64,000 nucleotides of DNA from Pelodera strongyloides. Its lineage: Eukaryota; Nematoda; Chromadorea; Rhabditida; Rhabditidae. Shown here in pieces: positions 22,226 to 34,900 of this stretch. How positions within the stretch are numbered: the stretch's first letter is position 1; each line of letters starts with the position of its first letter. A program made the position numbers and the translations under genes. The stretch lies in NCBI GenBank assembly GCA_036852015.1, contig JAANDG010000017.1:434001-498000 (forward strand), read 5' to 3'. Under the pieces are notes generated by a model. That model did not search any database and had not been told where the DNA came from. It was given only the letters and a program-made list of their open reading frames with translations.

Positions 22226-24398
22226 ATAGTAAGGGTAGATCTTCGAGCATTTACGACTCCCGGAATAAACATCAAAGACACAGATGTAAATTGTCTTTAT
22301 TGCCAACGTTTCGTCATTACGACATCATCAGGGCGGATTGATTACCTACAAACAAGGACATACATACATCACACTGGAATACAAGACAAAACATGACAAA
22401 ATCGAATACATGACACATAATTCACAGAAACACATAATAACTGAACACAAATTGAGAGAGTGCAAATAACTACTTCCGCAAAAACCTTAGAAACAATACA
22501 AGGGTTGATCAGACTACAACATACAAATTGTGAACTGCAAATGGATGACACAGGAATTAGTGCGAGATACACGTGATAAGCGAGAGAGCACAGACTAGAC
22601 GACATATGTGTTTAATTAGGCAACGAGAGCGTAATAGGGGTAAGGGAAATTTGCTTAGTACTAGAGTTACAACATAATTCATATTTGCGATTGAGAGAAG
22701 GTTTATCATCACGAATGAACCAATGTTGATAACGATGCGTTGATATACCAATGTTGATAACGATGCGGCAATTAGGGTAACTGAGAACATGCTGGTGCAG
22801 CATGCGTCGCAAATTTGTTTGTATGGTTTAGATATTGACGAAGTTGTTCATCTTCTCACTCTATGTCTTAATTGTAGAACATTCAAATGGAATGGAAAGT
22901 ATTACCAACAAACTAGGGGCTTATGTATGGGCAATAGGCTTGCTCCTGTTCTTGCAATTTGTGCCATGCATAGTATAGAATCGTCTGTTTTGCGTACTGG
23001 TATTTGTTTCTTCGCTCGTTATATTGATGACTGTTTTGTTGTTGCGGAAACTCGTGCAGATATGGATGCTATGTTCAACAATCTAAATTCATCTCAACAG
23101 AACATAGCGTTCACCCGCGAGGCTCCAAACTCTGACAATTTCCTCCCATTTCTCAATGTTTTGATTACTTGTAAAGCTGGTCAATTCCTAACCAAATGGT
23201 ACCGTAAAGAGTGTAATCGTAATATTCTTGTTCATTGCACCTCTGCTCATCCGATTAGTGTTAAACGTCAGGTTGTTTCTAGTACTTTGTCTACTGCGGT
23301 GTCTGTATCTTCTCCGATGTTTGTTAAGGAGTCGAAGGATTTTGCCCTTAAAGTTTGTGCCCTTAACGGGTATTCACAAACTTCAAAAACACTATAACAT
23401 TGGTACCAAGCGAAATCCTTCGACTACAATACACTCCCGGCCCAACAATGTCCCAAGTCGTACTGTTGGCATAGTTCTACCTATTCCATATACTAATGAT
23501 AGGGTCTCAAACCTTGTCAAGGCCACGGTTCGTAGTTTCCCTGAACTTAGAATCACCGTGGTTGAGAAACCCGCGCCGAGTCTTAGAGACTTGTTGGTTA
23601 GGAATAGGATTTACGACCGGGTTTGCCCCGCCCGAGGTGGCCCTTGCCAAGTATGTCTTGATGGTTCGTTTGGAGATTGCCTGGCGCGGATGGTAATCTA
23701 TAGGATAACATGTAACATCTGTAACGAAAGTTACATAGGTCAGACTAGTCAACCTCTTAGAGAGAGGATCCTTCAACATAAGGCTAAGAATAAGTTACTA
23801 TTCTCACATTACAACGATTCTCACCCCTCATGTGATCTTTCAATTACTGTTTCTATTCTTGATCGTCAGCCTAGTTACCGTAGACTGCTTATCAGTGAAG
23901 CCGTGTTCATTCGTGATGATAAACCTTCTCTCAATCGCAAATATGAATTATGTTGTAACTCTAGTACTAAGCAAATTTCCCTTACCCCTATTACGCTCTC
24001 GTTGCCTAATTAAACACATATGTCGTCTAGTCTGTGCTCTCTCGTTATCACGTGTATCTCGCACTAATTCCTGTGTCATCCATTTGCAGTTCACAATTTG
24101 TATGTTGTAGTCTGATCAACCCTTGTATTGTTTCTAAGGTTTTTGCGGAAGTAGTTATTTGCACTCTCTCAATTTGTGTTCAGTTATTATGTGTTTCTGT
24201 GAATTATGTGTCATGTATTCGATTTTGTCATGTTTTGTCTTGTATTCCAGTGTGATGTATGTATGTCCTTGTTTGTAGGTAATCAATCCGCCCTGATGAT
24301 GTCGTAATGACGAAACGTTGGCAATAAAGACAATTTACATCTGTGTCTTTGATGTTTATTCCGGGAGTCGTAAATGCTCGAAGATCTACCCTTACTAT
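22226..24398 (+). mobile_element. Penelope-like element with inverted 3' arm
   Basis: The plus strand encodes the distal half of a Penelope-type reverse transcriptase (22789-23397: LCMGNRLAP, then the active-site RYIDD, then FLPFLNVLI and the LTKWYRK block). A second frame (about 23360-24013) carries a GIY-YIG nuclease, seen as YIGQTSQPLRERILQH followed by SHYNDSHP and SEAVFIRDDKPSLNRKYE. The two frames are offset, so there is a frameshift near 23360-23395. The 5' part of the RT is missing. The first 498 bp (22226-22723) are an inverted copy of the last 494 bp (23905-24398), so the element carries its own 3' end at both ends. A 21 bp unit (ACCAATGTTGATAACGATGC) is doubled at 22719-22768. RT plus GIY-YIG defines Penelope-like elements; the nematode Nematis clade is the natural candidate. 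Confidence 0.85.
22789..24013 (+). pseudogene. Penelope-like polyprotein fragment, frameshifted and 5' truncated
   Basis: Reverse transcriptase motifs from the LCMGN block onward and a C-terminal GIY-YIG endonuclease are recognisable in two overlapping frames (22789-23397 and 23228-24013). In intact relatives these form one long polypeptide of the order of 700 residues or more. Here the fingers domain and first RT motifs are absent, and the frame changes between RT thumb and nuclease. It cannot encode a functional protein as read. The nuclease frame itself is undamaged up to its stop at 24011-24013. Confidence 0.85.
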
Positions 24399-24399
24399 C

Positions 24400-24456
24400 T
24401 ATAATCTTCTCCCATAATGGATCGTATCTCAACAATGTTATGTTATGTTATGTTAT
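24400..24456 (+). mobile_element. LINE 3' tail fragment
   Basis: ATGGATCGTATCTCAACA followed by four TTATG repeats. It matches the kind of tail at 22200-22225 that abuts the other side of the Penelope-like element. Confidence 0.5.
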
Positions 24457-24488
24457 CCCAAACTACCCCTTTGGATGCGTTCCACGCA

Positions 24489-24632
24489 GAGGCCGCATTC
24501 ACCAACACGCAGGGAGCCCTCCCTGGCATCCCCAGGGAGCTCAAGAGTGCATAGATGGTGCGAGAGCAGAAGAGATTCAGAGCGCTCCAGAGCCTAGGGA
24601 GGGTTCCCTGTGTGCTGGTGAATACGGTCTCT
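24489..24632. mobile_element. Foldback, GAGGCCG family G
   Basis: Starts GAGGCCGCATTCACCAACAC and continues GCAGGGAGCCCTCCCT; the right end is the inverse, ending GGTGAATACGGTCTC. Close relative of 40713-40863. Confidence 0.8.
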
Positions 24633-25119
24633 GGTGCAGTCGCGTATACGCTAGAAAAAAAAGCAAACCATATTCAATCACGATTAATTAGCGTCAACAA
24701 TTACTAGTTCCGTATGGTTAAGGTTGGTTAGATCGTTACAGATTCACTGTTATAGATTCACTTTTGAACCGGAGCGATACATACATGTTTTCATACATTC
24801 CAACTATATTATATCAGCGACGCCGTGTCATGTGTCATGTGGAACTCCTAAGGTAGACTAGTAACTCCGCTTCTCTAGTAGTTCACTCCCTGGGTGAGAT
24901 TTCAAATAAATTGGCTTTGGTAGAATATTTTTCTTAAATCTTTCCTATATTCAATTATACACAATGTAAAATGACGAATTTGAAGTGACTGCCTTCCTTT
25001 AATTATTTAGTTTTGAAAAATCAATTCTTACGAAAAGAATGAGATGGATATATCGAGTATTTAGCGGATCCGTCTACGGAATGGAAATAAATCAAACGAA
25101 AGCTTAAACGGTAACTCAC

Positions 25120-25967
25120 CGATAAATGCACGACACTCTTTGAAGACTTTTTTGATGTCGTACTTGCTCGCCATGCGAAGCAGCTGGGGAACGTTTTCTC
25201 CTGCAAAATTAAAATTAAGCAAATGCGAGGTTCAATGTCACTCAGGTTGCTGTAGAAGCTTCCGGTTTCCTGTCTTTTATTAATAGAAATGATATATTAA
25301 CATGAACACGCAAACAAAGGCCAATGTGAAATTTCGCACTTGCCCAAAATAGCGCGCTTCTTTGGTAAAAGCTTATAAATATAAAGGAGCAGAGTTGCAC
25401 GCAACATTTTTCTACGTTTCAGGCGCTTGGTATAAATAGGCCAACAACAACTCTCCAAAATTAGTGCATTTGAATCTTACTACATGAACTTTGGAATATA
25501 CGATTCAGCTGTTTCGTATAAGTAAGCCACTTCCATGAGCACTTCGGAGAATTGCCTACATTGATATCGGAAATAGCCTTACGCGGCGATAGCCGTTTGA
25601 TGTCAAAATAACTGACGTGTGATTTTTCCATAGTATTCGCGGGCGCCGAGCAAACCCAGAAGATTTGAAATCGAACTTGGCGTTTCATCCTGCAAGCTTC
25701 GTTAGACGAGACGGAAATAGCAAACGCGAATTTTTTCATGGGGCTCTTTGCTTATTTGTTTCAAGTTGTTCGTTGGGGTTGTTCGGTTTTTTTTTCGCTT
25801 ATTGACAATAACCCTAAGTCTAGTCTGTGCAGAAGTAGCAAAGGGCCCATAAATAAGGTTTATCGGCAAAGCGAACCAGACACAGACTCCAACTTGTCGT
25901 CCAAAAAAAGTCGGTTCTGTGCACATGGTTCCAGAGTTCCAGATAGACTGCACTTGCTCAAGATTAG

Positions 25968-26000
<33 letters not shown>

Positions 26001-26881
26001 ACACTCTTAGGCCGTAACGTAAAATATCAATATTTTTTTCGTCTTGATAATAATAATAATAATAATTTAGTACATCACAAAGATGCGCACAGAAAAGAAA
26101 CAACATAATTAAAAAATATACACATACAATTAAGACAGCAAAACGGTAGTAAGGGTCATGTGTAAGGGTAAGCGGAAATTCTGGGGCATAGAACAAAGGT
26201 AATTAGCCGAGCACTGTAATGCCGGTAGTCTTGGGACTGAATATTCTCATTGTAGACCTTATCATACCTGAAGGACGGCTTTCTTCTGTCGGGCCTCGCC
26301 AGAATCACCGAGGAAACGTTCCTCGAAAACGGAAGAAAACTCGGCAAGGAAATACGGGTTCACGCGAAACACTGTGCCTAAAAGATGTGAAAGTATGTTA
26401 CTAATAACCGAGACGGGGATGATCCATATGGACCAAACGAACTAATACATTTTTTTCTTGATAACACTGACGTGCACGCGGCAACCTTACGGCATACAAA
26501 GTGAATTTGGCAACGTGTTGGCGAATAGAAATGGCGTGCAATTTGCCCGCCGTTATCACGCCGCTTGCACGCTACAAGACCGAGGCGAAATGGAGTGAGT
26601 ACGGCGTGCAAGCGGCAACGTTAGGCGGCAATTTGCACGCCAGAACCCAACGGCGTGCCACTTTTTTCCACGCCGCATACACGTCGTAACGTTGCAATCG
26701 AAAATCTGGCTGGCACATTCAAACAAAATAAACCCCGCGCAAATTGAAAAATAGAAAAATAAAAAAACGGAGGAAAACGGAAATTGCTACCATCTTCCGC
26801 GCACAGCTGGAACGTGTGAAGGTGGTCCGACTTCTTCAACCAGTCAGAATCATCGACCTCTAGCGGATTCTCATCGTCCAT
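25120..26881 (-). pseudogene. BTB-domain gene, copy 3, 3'-truncated
   Basis: Four exons on the minus strand are well formed: 26881-26791, 26377-26268, 25689-25617 and 25200-25120. The frame is open through LHTFQLCAEDG, VNPYFLAEFSSVFEERFLG, LLGLLGAR and QLLRMASKYDIKKV. Exon 3 is 73 bp with a GTCAGT donor, exactly as in copy 4, so copies 3 and 4 are closest relatives. I cannot find exons 5-7: the sequence below 25120 gives at best a 42 bp fragment (25075-25034) before the retroelement nest begins. An acceptor-like GCCAG precedes the ATG by a few bases. It is probably a decaying gene that lost its 3' half, although a diverged or distant 3' end cannot be excluded. Confidence 0.7.
25970..26066. 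repeat. (CT)n and (AAT)n microsatellites
   Basis: CT-rich tract at 25970-26000 and (TAA)n at 26048-26066, in the intron between exons 2 and 3 of BTB copy 3. Confidence 0.9.
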
Positions 26882-27114
26882 TTTCGATTCTGGCGATAAA
26901 TTTTCAGATAAATCGTAGCAAATGTGAAAAAAGATACGAAAAAGGTTCTACCAGAAAATTGTACAACTGTTCAAAACGTGAAAATGCTCTTATACTACAG
27001 AAATTAGAAAAGTAATGCAATAAAAGTGCAGGGGAACGACATTTCAAAATTCTGTACACTACGTCAAGTAAATACGGATAGTTCTGATGTGCTTTACAAC
27101 TGTATTAAAGCGTA

Positions 27115-27562
27115 TATATATATACCAGCCGTTCGAATAGCCCTACGGGCTCTTCTCCGACTGGAGGAATCGGCCTTCGGCCGATTGTTTCCCTATTTAA
27201 AAAAGAATTGCTACAATGTAAAAAGTTAACTCCCTGCTCTTTCTCCTCCCACACACTCACGCGTCTCTGATTGTGGAAACGTATAATAATCAGTTTGGAT
27301 CTCCACTCGACTAATGCTACCATGCAAATTTGCCATTGAAGGTGTTGTATGTTGGGCAGAGGATTATCCTTGTGATAAGCTAGCATAGTTCAACAGGTAG
27401 AGCGTTGGACTATAAATCGAGAGGTTGTGCGTTGCTGTGGGTTCGAACCTCGCCAGCGGCAAAGATTTTGTATGCTCTATGCCAATAGAAAATTTTCTTT
27501 ATGAACAGGTTTCGTTATGTTCACACAAACAAAAAAGTAAACTCTTCTCCTTTATATAATAA
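27115..27562 (+). mobile_element. tRNA-headed composite repeat, family E, copy 1
   Basis: The block starts with CCAGCCGTTCG and GGGCTCTTCTCCG, then ATCGGCCTTCGGCCGATTG, an AT-rich spacer, and a tRNA-like module at 27387-27462 with A-box-like GTTCAACAGGTAGAGC and B-box GGGTTCGAACCTC. A tail (GTATGCTC, ATGAACAGG, GTTCACAC, AAAAAAGTAAACTCTTCTCC) ends at an ATAATAAG run. The second copy at 36225-36600 has the same order of parts. Acceptor and anticodon stems do not pair well, so this is a SINE-type tRNA derivative and not a functional tRNA gene. Confidence 0.65.
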
Positions 27563-27574
27563 GATATATATATC

Positions 27575-28335
27575 GCGTCGGCAGAGGATAGGCAGATCGG
27601 CGGTCAGCGCCCGCCGCTCGGCGTTGTTTGAAAATTGTTCTGGGCAAATGGAAAGCCGGCACCGGCACTGTGAGAGAGAGAGAGGGGGAGAGAGAGGGAG
27701 AGAGAGAGATGGCTAGAGAGAGAGCCAGGTAGAGCAAGAGAGAAGGAGAGAGAGCGGCGCGCGCGAAGTTAAAAATATTCATGTGCTGCTTGGTAGAAAG
27801 ACACTGGCACATGCATTAGTGGGCGGCATGTGTTAGTGGGCGGTCACGTCGAAAAGCGATAACAGCCAACGTCGGCAGACGATCGGCGGTCGGCGGCCGC
27901 CGCTCACAGGCATCCGCGTTATTTGAAAATTGTGCAAAGAGAAAACCAACACTGTCACCCCTCTCTCTCCGGCCCGTGTTGATAGGGAAGAAACGAAGTT
28001 GTGCAGGGAAAGAACCAGCCACTGTCAGCGAGAGAGCGAGAGAGAGCAAAGGAAAGCGAGAGAAAGAAAGTTAGGAATATTCATGTTCTGCTTGGTAGAA
28101 AGACACTTGCACATACATATGATGTGTTAGTGGGCGATTCACATCGAAAAGCAGTAACAGTCAAGGAAATCGATCGCGTCGGCAGACGATCGGCGGTCGG
28201 CGGCCGCGGCTCACAAGCATCGGCGTTGTTTGAAAATTGTGCGAAGAGAAAGCCAGCGCTGCCACCCCCCTCTCTCCGGCCCGTGTTGATAGGGAAGAAA
28301 CGAAGAAGTGCGGGGGGGGGGGAACAAACCACATT
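27575..28335. repeat. Three tandem-like units of dispersed repeat H
   Basis: Units start near 27575, 27870 and 28178, each with GTCGGCAGACGATCGGCGG or a variant, GGCGGCCGCCGCTCAC, GCGTTGTTTGAAAATTGTG, and CGGCCCGTGTTGATAGGGAA in the last two, followed by a (GA)n-rich tract. They are direct copies about 300 bp apart. Similar material is at 29465-29605 and, inverted, at 16270-16330 and 30310-30365. Open frames here are repeat translations. Confidence 0.75.
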
Positions 28336-28839
28336 TACATGGTAGAAAAAATATTGTAGGTGAAAATAAAGAATTTAAGTTTTATAACCGTTTAACCGCA
28401 AAAGTACAAACATTAAGGCGAGACTTTGATAAAAAAATTGATTTTACAATTATATCAGTTGCATGTTTTGAAGGGCATGTCAAGGGGGATTCTGCGCAGA
28501 AAGGCATCTCCAGCGCAGATTAAGTAAATTTCGAACGGCGCACAATACAGTATACCCAGTATAGCAGATTAAAATATTTCAAATTTTGTCATAAACGTGG
28601 ACAAAACCTCCATCTGGTTCAATAATAGGGCTGCGAAATAGTACCACTTGTTATTTCAATACAGTAGTGATTTACCAACAATCAAAATAAACACCACCAG
28701 GAGCAAAATAGAAGAGCGCCGCAGTCGGAATTCAATAATAGGGCTGCGCCGCAGTCGCGTCCGCGCTGTTCAAATCCCCGTCGCTTCAGAAAAACCAACA
28801 CGTGAAGCAAAAAGCCGAAATCCTATAGTTATAGTGAAG

Positions 28840-28976
28840 GCATTTTTGGAGGGGTTTGAAATTTTTTTTCTTTTTATCCAAAAGTTTTTGTTTATTTTTA
28901 TTCTCACTTTCAATGCCTACAAAAAAAAGGTTTTTTTTGAGCCCAACATACAAAACCGGCTTGACATTCCCTTTAA
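28840..28976. mobile_element. Solo arm of a family B foldback
   Basis: This matches the left arm of 9158-9471 in inverse orientation (GAGGGGTTTGAAATTTTT, GAGCCCAACAT, CCGGCTTGACATTCCC) and ends in TTAA at 28973-28976. The other arm is not clearly present; a weak AGGGCATGTCAAG near 28465 may be its remnant. 28340-28840 otherwise shows nothing I can name. Confidence 0.6.
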
Positions 28977-29464
28977 TATATACAGAAGATTTTGGCGTGT
29001 TTAAATTTTGGTAATAAAAAGTAGGTAATATCAGCAACTCGATGGTGAATTTTGGGGATTTTCATGCATTACTGGGTAGAAGAATCACCTTGCCAGGAAT
29101 GGAGCGTATTTTTCAGCATGTCAAGTTTAGGCGAGCTGATAGTACACGAATTTAATGTTTTGAGGTCCCGTGGCACAACTTCATCAAAACTAAAAAAAAT
29201 CTGGCTTATTAGGGCAATGTCGAACTATATTTTTCATGTCCATGAAAAATTTTCATACTATTGGATTCTCAACGTAATTATTTTCGAGCCATATGTTGTT
29301 TGGTTTATTTATTTCTTCTTTCTACCAGAGTGATTACGTTACAACTACTAGAACAATTGCATGGTCACGGCCGAGCTCTCTTTGTAAAAGTCCTGAAAAC
29401 ATTTTTAGTGGACTGGTTGATCTCTGTCTCAGCGAAAAGCAATGTGAACGAAGAAAATCAATCA

Positions 29465-30420
29465 CGTCGGCAGGGTGGGCGGTCAGCGGCCGCCGCTCAC
29501 ACTCGTCAGCGCTTTTGGGAAATGTGCACAGAGAAAAAGAGCACTACCAACTGCCAACCCCCAACTCTGCCTGTCTCTCCGTCCCAGGCTGATAGAAAGG
29601 GATGAGCGAGCAACGCCAAAAAATATGTAGATGATGAAAACAAATTCAATCAAAATATTTGAAGCTCTAGACAGTAAGCAATTGTTTCGGGAATACGTTC
29701 ACAGTATCGAATGACAAGACAATTGAAGAACACGAAAAATAGTATGAATGTTTTGTACTTTATGTTCTTTCAGCTCAAAACGTAAGAACCGCATAATAGA
29801 AAACAAAAACATGCATAATGAAAATGGCTAGGTTTCAGTATTGCTTTATGAAACATCATCATCTCATACAGAGACTGACATGCTGACGAGCTGCGGTTAC
29901 ACTTATACATATTTGGTTGCAACTCTAGATTTCAACTAAAAGTACTAATTTTTCATGATCTTTCAGAAAAGTGGCGTCTAGAGTTCATTAGCTGACTACT
30001 TTAGAAATGTATGCTCAAGGATACGGTATTTACCTACAAAGTGTTACCACGTTAGGAGTACTTTTTTATATTATATATTAGTATTATATTATACTTTTTT
30101 TGTATGATACTAACTTGCCAACTTCATATTATCATAAAATAATAATTTATCACGTACACATATAATTCATGAGAAAAATATATGCAACGTACAGTTTTGT
30201 CGAGTTCAAGTTGTTTCTATCGAGTTGTTTTTATGACTTTCACACGTGCATATCATTTTGGGGGAGATGCTGCCCGAGGGTTGATAGTTGAATTATAGAG
30301 CTGACTTTCTCTTTTCACAACACAATTTCCAAACAACGCCGACGGCTGTGAGCAGGGTCGCTGACCGCCGACAATCCGTCGAAGTGGCCGATTTGTTTCG
30401 CTGAAGAACCGACCACTTAC
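29465..30420. repeat. Dispersed repeat H, composite copy
   Basis: 29465-29605 carries the GTCGGCAGGG / GGTCAGCGGCCGCCGCTCAC part and 29880-30420 the GACGAGCTGCGGTT to GCTGACCGCCGACA part, the same set of modules as at 16097-16395. From 30420 to 31330 I see AT-rich sequence with an unusual C run (31090-31107) and no gene. CATCTCC and ATGCAAATTAGT motifs near 31140-31200 recur at 46930-47000. Confidence 0.6.
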
Positions 30421-31329
30421 TCTTACACCCAAATGTGAATACTTTTCTCATTGGCATTGTTTGGTCTCCATAACAACTGCCAAACTACCAACTCCTCATG
30501 ACTTTGAAAAAAAAGTTTATTAAAGTTACGAAAAAGTAAGGCTCGGCGAAAAACCACAACAAATTGAGCAGGCCAAACAAGAAATACGCTAACAAATACA
30601 ACTGAGAAAAGTCATCAATAAAAGGCATCAATACAGCAATAAAAAATGTAAGCAGGGCATGCACAGGCTAACAAAATTACAATATGCAGCATGCACACAC
30701 TAACAAAATAATATCAGTAGACTACAAAAAAATTGGTTACAATATGTCGATTTCTTTTTCCAAAATTGTTTACAAGATTTTTAGATAAAATTTAATATTT
30801 ATAAAGAGTACCGGGTTATATGAACCGAATGTGCAGAAAAATAAGCAGCTAAAGCTAAAAAAAACGAAGCTCGTACTAGTAAACATGTGACTGGAGACAG
30901 TAGAGTTGTCCTTTCGCATGTGCATCAGAGATGTGACATCACATAAAGTCTTTTCTGCGGATTTTCTCCGACGTCTGTAATTTCGACGCATATTATTATG
31001 TACTGCACATTCTTCATGGAATTTATGCGTACTCTTATTGGACTTGAATAAACAAGCATTGCTTCATAGGCGAATACCGGGTGACCAACCACCCCCCCCC
31101 CCCCCCCGTATCCCGGTTCCTCCAATGTCCGGTTGGTGAAACATCTCCCAAAAGTAGAATACGTCATGTTTTATATGCAAATTAGTGTAAATCATCTCCA
31201 GAAAAAGGTGGGTATCACCTCCCAATTTTTTCAAGTTACATTTTACGGTAATTTTTACGGTATACATATGATGATGAGCACATCGGAAAAAGTCCTCGAG
31301 GGCGAAAGTAGGTGAAATTGGGTTTGTAT

Positions 31330-31408
31330 ATATTGTAATAAAAATGCTCTATACACATTATGAATACGTCGTAAATATAGGTTTACTTTGATGGGCCTGT
31401 CCCTTTAA
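31330..31408. mobile_element. Solo right arm of a family A foldback
   Basis: ATAGGTTTACTTTGATGGGC followed by CTGTCCC and TTAA (31405-31408) matches the ends of the element at 17305-17761. No left arm is visible. It lies immediately 3' of the stop codon of BTB copy 4. Confidence 0.6.
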
Positions 31409-31654
31409 CTGCGTCGCTAGAGGGCTAGAGATTTGACCATTAGATTGTTTATACTTATTATTATAACTATTATTATCACTGCACTTACTTCGCAGCAATC
31501 ATTGCATGCCCCTGTGTGCATGATGGCAGCAAGGAGAGGCGCGTCGTTGATCTAAATGAGAAATCATACCTCGAGAAAATTTAATAATTAAAATTAATTA
31601 TTATTTTTGATTTGTTAATAATTAATAAGAATAAGAATTAATTATAATAAGAAT

Positions 31655-31655
31655 A

Positions 31656-31699
<44 letters not shown>

Positions 31700-31860
31700 A
31701 TACTAATATAATAATAATATAATAATAATAATATTAATATTAGAATAATAATAATCAATATAATAATAATATATAATAATATAAATATAATACTAATAAT
31801 AATAATAATAATAATAATAATATAATAATAATAATAATAATAATATATAATAATAATAAA
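31655..31860. repeat. (AAT)n microsatellite in the last intron of BTB copy 4
   Basis: Imperfect AAT/ATA repeats occupy most of the intron between the end of exon 6 (31869) and exon 7 (31551). The long isoleucine-tyrosine open frame over it is an artefact. Confidence 0.95.
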
Positions 31861-31940
31861 ACAATAACCTTCTGCCATAGCTTTAATTGCACTGCTGTGC
31901 AAGTAATAGACGTGACGATAAAGTCGGCAATATCCCACAA

Positions 31941-34900
31941 GGGTCAGGCCCACCGATATAAACCTATATTTATTATTTGTCCATAATTCATAAAAAGGGT
32001 CTTTATTATAATATATACAGACTAAATATTATTCAGCTTTACCATGGGGAAGTTTTTCCGGTGAGCTTTCCTTACGGAAGGGACCGTAGTCTTATCTTTG
32101 TTTAAAGGTGTATGCATTTTTTTTCGTCTTCGCTTGTCTCGTTGTCTGCACTCTCATGTGCATACTCTGTTAATGTTTTCCAAGCTTGTTCCGAGAAACT
32201 AGGCCTCTCCAAGCTTGTTCCGACTATTTTCCCAGTATTCTCCAACAACTTTCTCGGGCCAAGCTAGGAAATCCCGAGTTTCTCGGGCCAAGCTGGGAAA
32301 ATACTGGGCCCAAGCTCGGGAATTCCGACGGGGAAAACGCAAGTGTACGCAATGCTACAATTTACGGACGATCAGTGTGCGTTACTTTCATCAATTATAC
32401 CGCCTCCGCCGCGTGCGCGTTTGCTCAAAAAATTTCAATTGAAGAATTTTGCTCGTTATATTGATGTTATATTTACTGTTATTGTGTGTGTGTGACTTGC
32501 TACGTATACGCTTATTACAGTTAAAGGATGCTGCGCTCGTTTAGCTGTTAAATATGTAGTTTTGCCGTAATGTTATATTCGTAATTGTGGAAAGTTTCCC
32601 ATTCCATTATTTCGCTATTTGGTTACATCCAATGCATAAATGTCATTCGTCTTTCTCTTCATAACTGTATTATAGGAAGTGAAGACTTCCTCTCGGTCCG
32701 AATGATTATGGGGGATGGAATCATGGTCTCCTCGCAGGACTGGACTCGCCGCTCGCCATCCAGGCTCAAGTTCAAAGATGTAAGCAGGTTCGCACTTCTG
32801 CTTCTTATTCATTGTCCCCGTCTGTCTTTATAGTAAGCCATTGATAGAGAAGATAAGTATTGTTTCGCACATGGGGCGAACCGGCAATCTGTGCAGACTG
32901 TGCGTTGCGTGCTACCACAAAGTAGCTTTCATATGAGCCCAAAAGATCAATTGTCTTTACTATGTGCTCAGCTCATTGTGCTACAGGTTGGACGTGGGGC
33001 TCCGAATTCTCCATAAATCGTTCATCTTCATTGTTCAGAGGATGTTTGTTTCATTAAATCATTAAATGCTGTCTTTGAAGCTATTGTGGAGTGGACCAGT
33101 GGACCCGAACTCTATCAGCGTACTCTTACTCGGTGGTATTGACCCACATAGTGTGGTAACAGAAAATACCTAATCGATTGCTAATGAAATTATATAGTCG
33201 ATTAATCCGTTGGTTGTGATTCTTGCGAATATATGTACTTATGTAACGGCCTCCGATTCAACCAGTAATTATCTAGAGATAACTGCGTTGCTGAATCTTT
33301 TTTATGCTTACAGATTTTGCTGGCAAGATGTCTTCTCTCTTCTCTTTAAGCACATCCCACCATGTATAAATTTATTGCAGATGCACAGCCTGAAGTGAAG
33401 CTGAAGGACTGAGGCTCACAACGTTTTGTACCGTTCCAAGTGAAGTGGTCGGGTGGTCGCATGCATATGGAATTAAAAGGATTAAGGCAACCGCGGGAAC
33501 TTCTCATCTAGCAGGTACATGTTTTATTTTCTAATCGGCGTATGATTTATTATGCGCTTAAAATTTTTAATTAAGTCTTTTATGCGCAGTAATTTGTGTT
33601 TATTTTACCTTTCGGTCTTCCGGTGTAAATATAATTACCATTTGCTTGAGTTTGTTTTCGGTCGCTAAAACAAAGGCAAAACAAGGAAATTACACCAAGT
33701 GATATGCCTGTAGTGTACGCGTACGCGTTAGGATATACTGCAAAAAAAGTGTAAAATATCTTGTTATATAAAAGAGTAACTGTAGCGTAATTTGCATACC
33801 GATGTGCGTTACGGAAATGCAAATTTCGGGTTCGGTTCGGGTATAAAAAGAAGAGTTTCGCAGCTGAATATCGAAATATGCGTATTCAATTGTTTCCTAT
33901 TATGTGATTTTTCTTATGATACGTTCGAAGCTTTGTATATAAATATAAGTATGCCCATGCTAAACCAACTATATTCCCATGTAAGTCGCCCCAGGCGGCG
34001 TGAGCCGACTGGTTATACATAAATGCATTTGTCCTACGTAGGTTTCAAATTATTGTGGACCTCTAAGGAAACGCAAATACCAAAATTTTTATTATTATTG
34101 CCGTATTTTAGGTTGGCCAACTCTGAACTCTCCCAATTAAAGCGGATTGGAGATTAGACTATTGGAGGTTCTCCTACCTTCTACTTGCCAGACGAGGTAA
34201 ATATATTTCTAGTTTTGCCGATTCATATCTGCCTCCTCTAGTGCCTCTTCATATTGTTACCCCTTTATATATGTTGTTTATTTTTACCCTTTGTTATTTG
34301 GATTTGGATTTAGAATTGAGTGTGCCCTTTTATAATGCTAACGATCGGTGAAAAATAATTAAGCGCTTTGCTTTTCCAATAATGTAAGTAACCTATTATT
34401 TCAGGTCGATCCACTGGGCTGGCAAAAAAAAGAGATGATACTGTTCAGTACCCCACTGCATAAGGTATAATTTTGTTATCCAACTCCATTTGTTGAATCC
34501 TGTGCCTTTCATTTTTCCGTTGGGTGTTGTTCGCACTTACTGGGAACTTAAACTTAGGGGGACTGCCTTTACATTTTTAACGCGGTAGCGGTATACGACA
34601 GTTCTCGCAAACTTGCAATGCATTTGTATGTAGGGGCAGCATTCTCGCTCATGTACGCGTAGATTACGCAAACAGCCGCTCGATGTGCGTGTTTTCATGC
34701 TAAAATTGCATTTACGTTTCGAACGTTTGGAAACTCGGCCGTTGTCCGCTGTCCAGCTTTAAATATCTTGCTATCTTGGCTATCTGATATTTATGGGGAA
34801 ATATAAAAATAAAAGCTTAATGATTTCAGGAGCTTCTCGTTACGAGGGTCGTGAAGGGAAAGGCGCTGAGCGCTGGACACAGCCATAATCTACCTGATTG

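Noticed and set aside
31642..31953. 103-residue frame rich in Ile and Tyr
   Set aside because: It is translation of the (AAT)n tract with a fragment of BTB exon 6 at its beginning in the wrong context.
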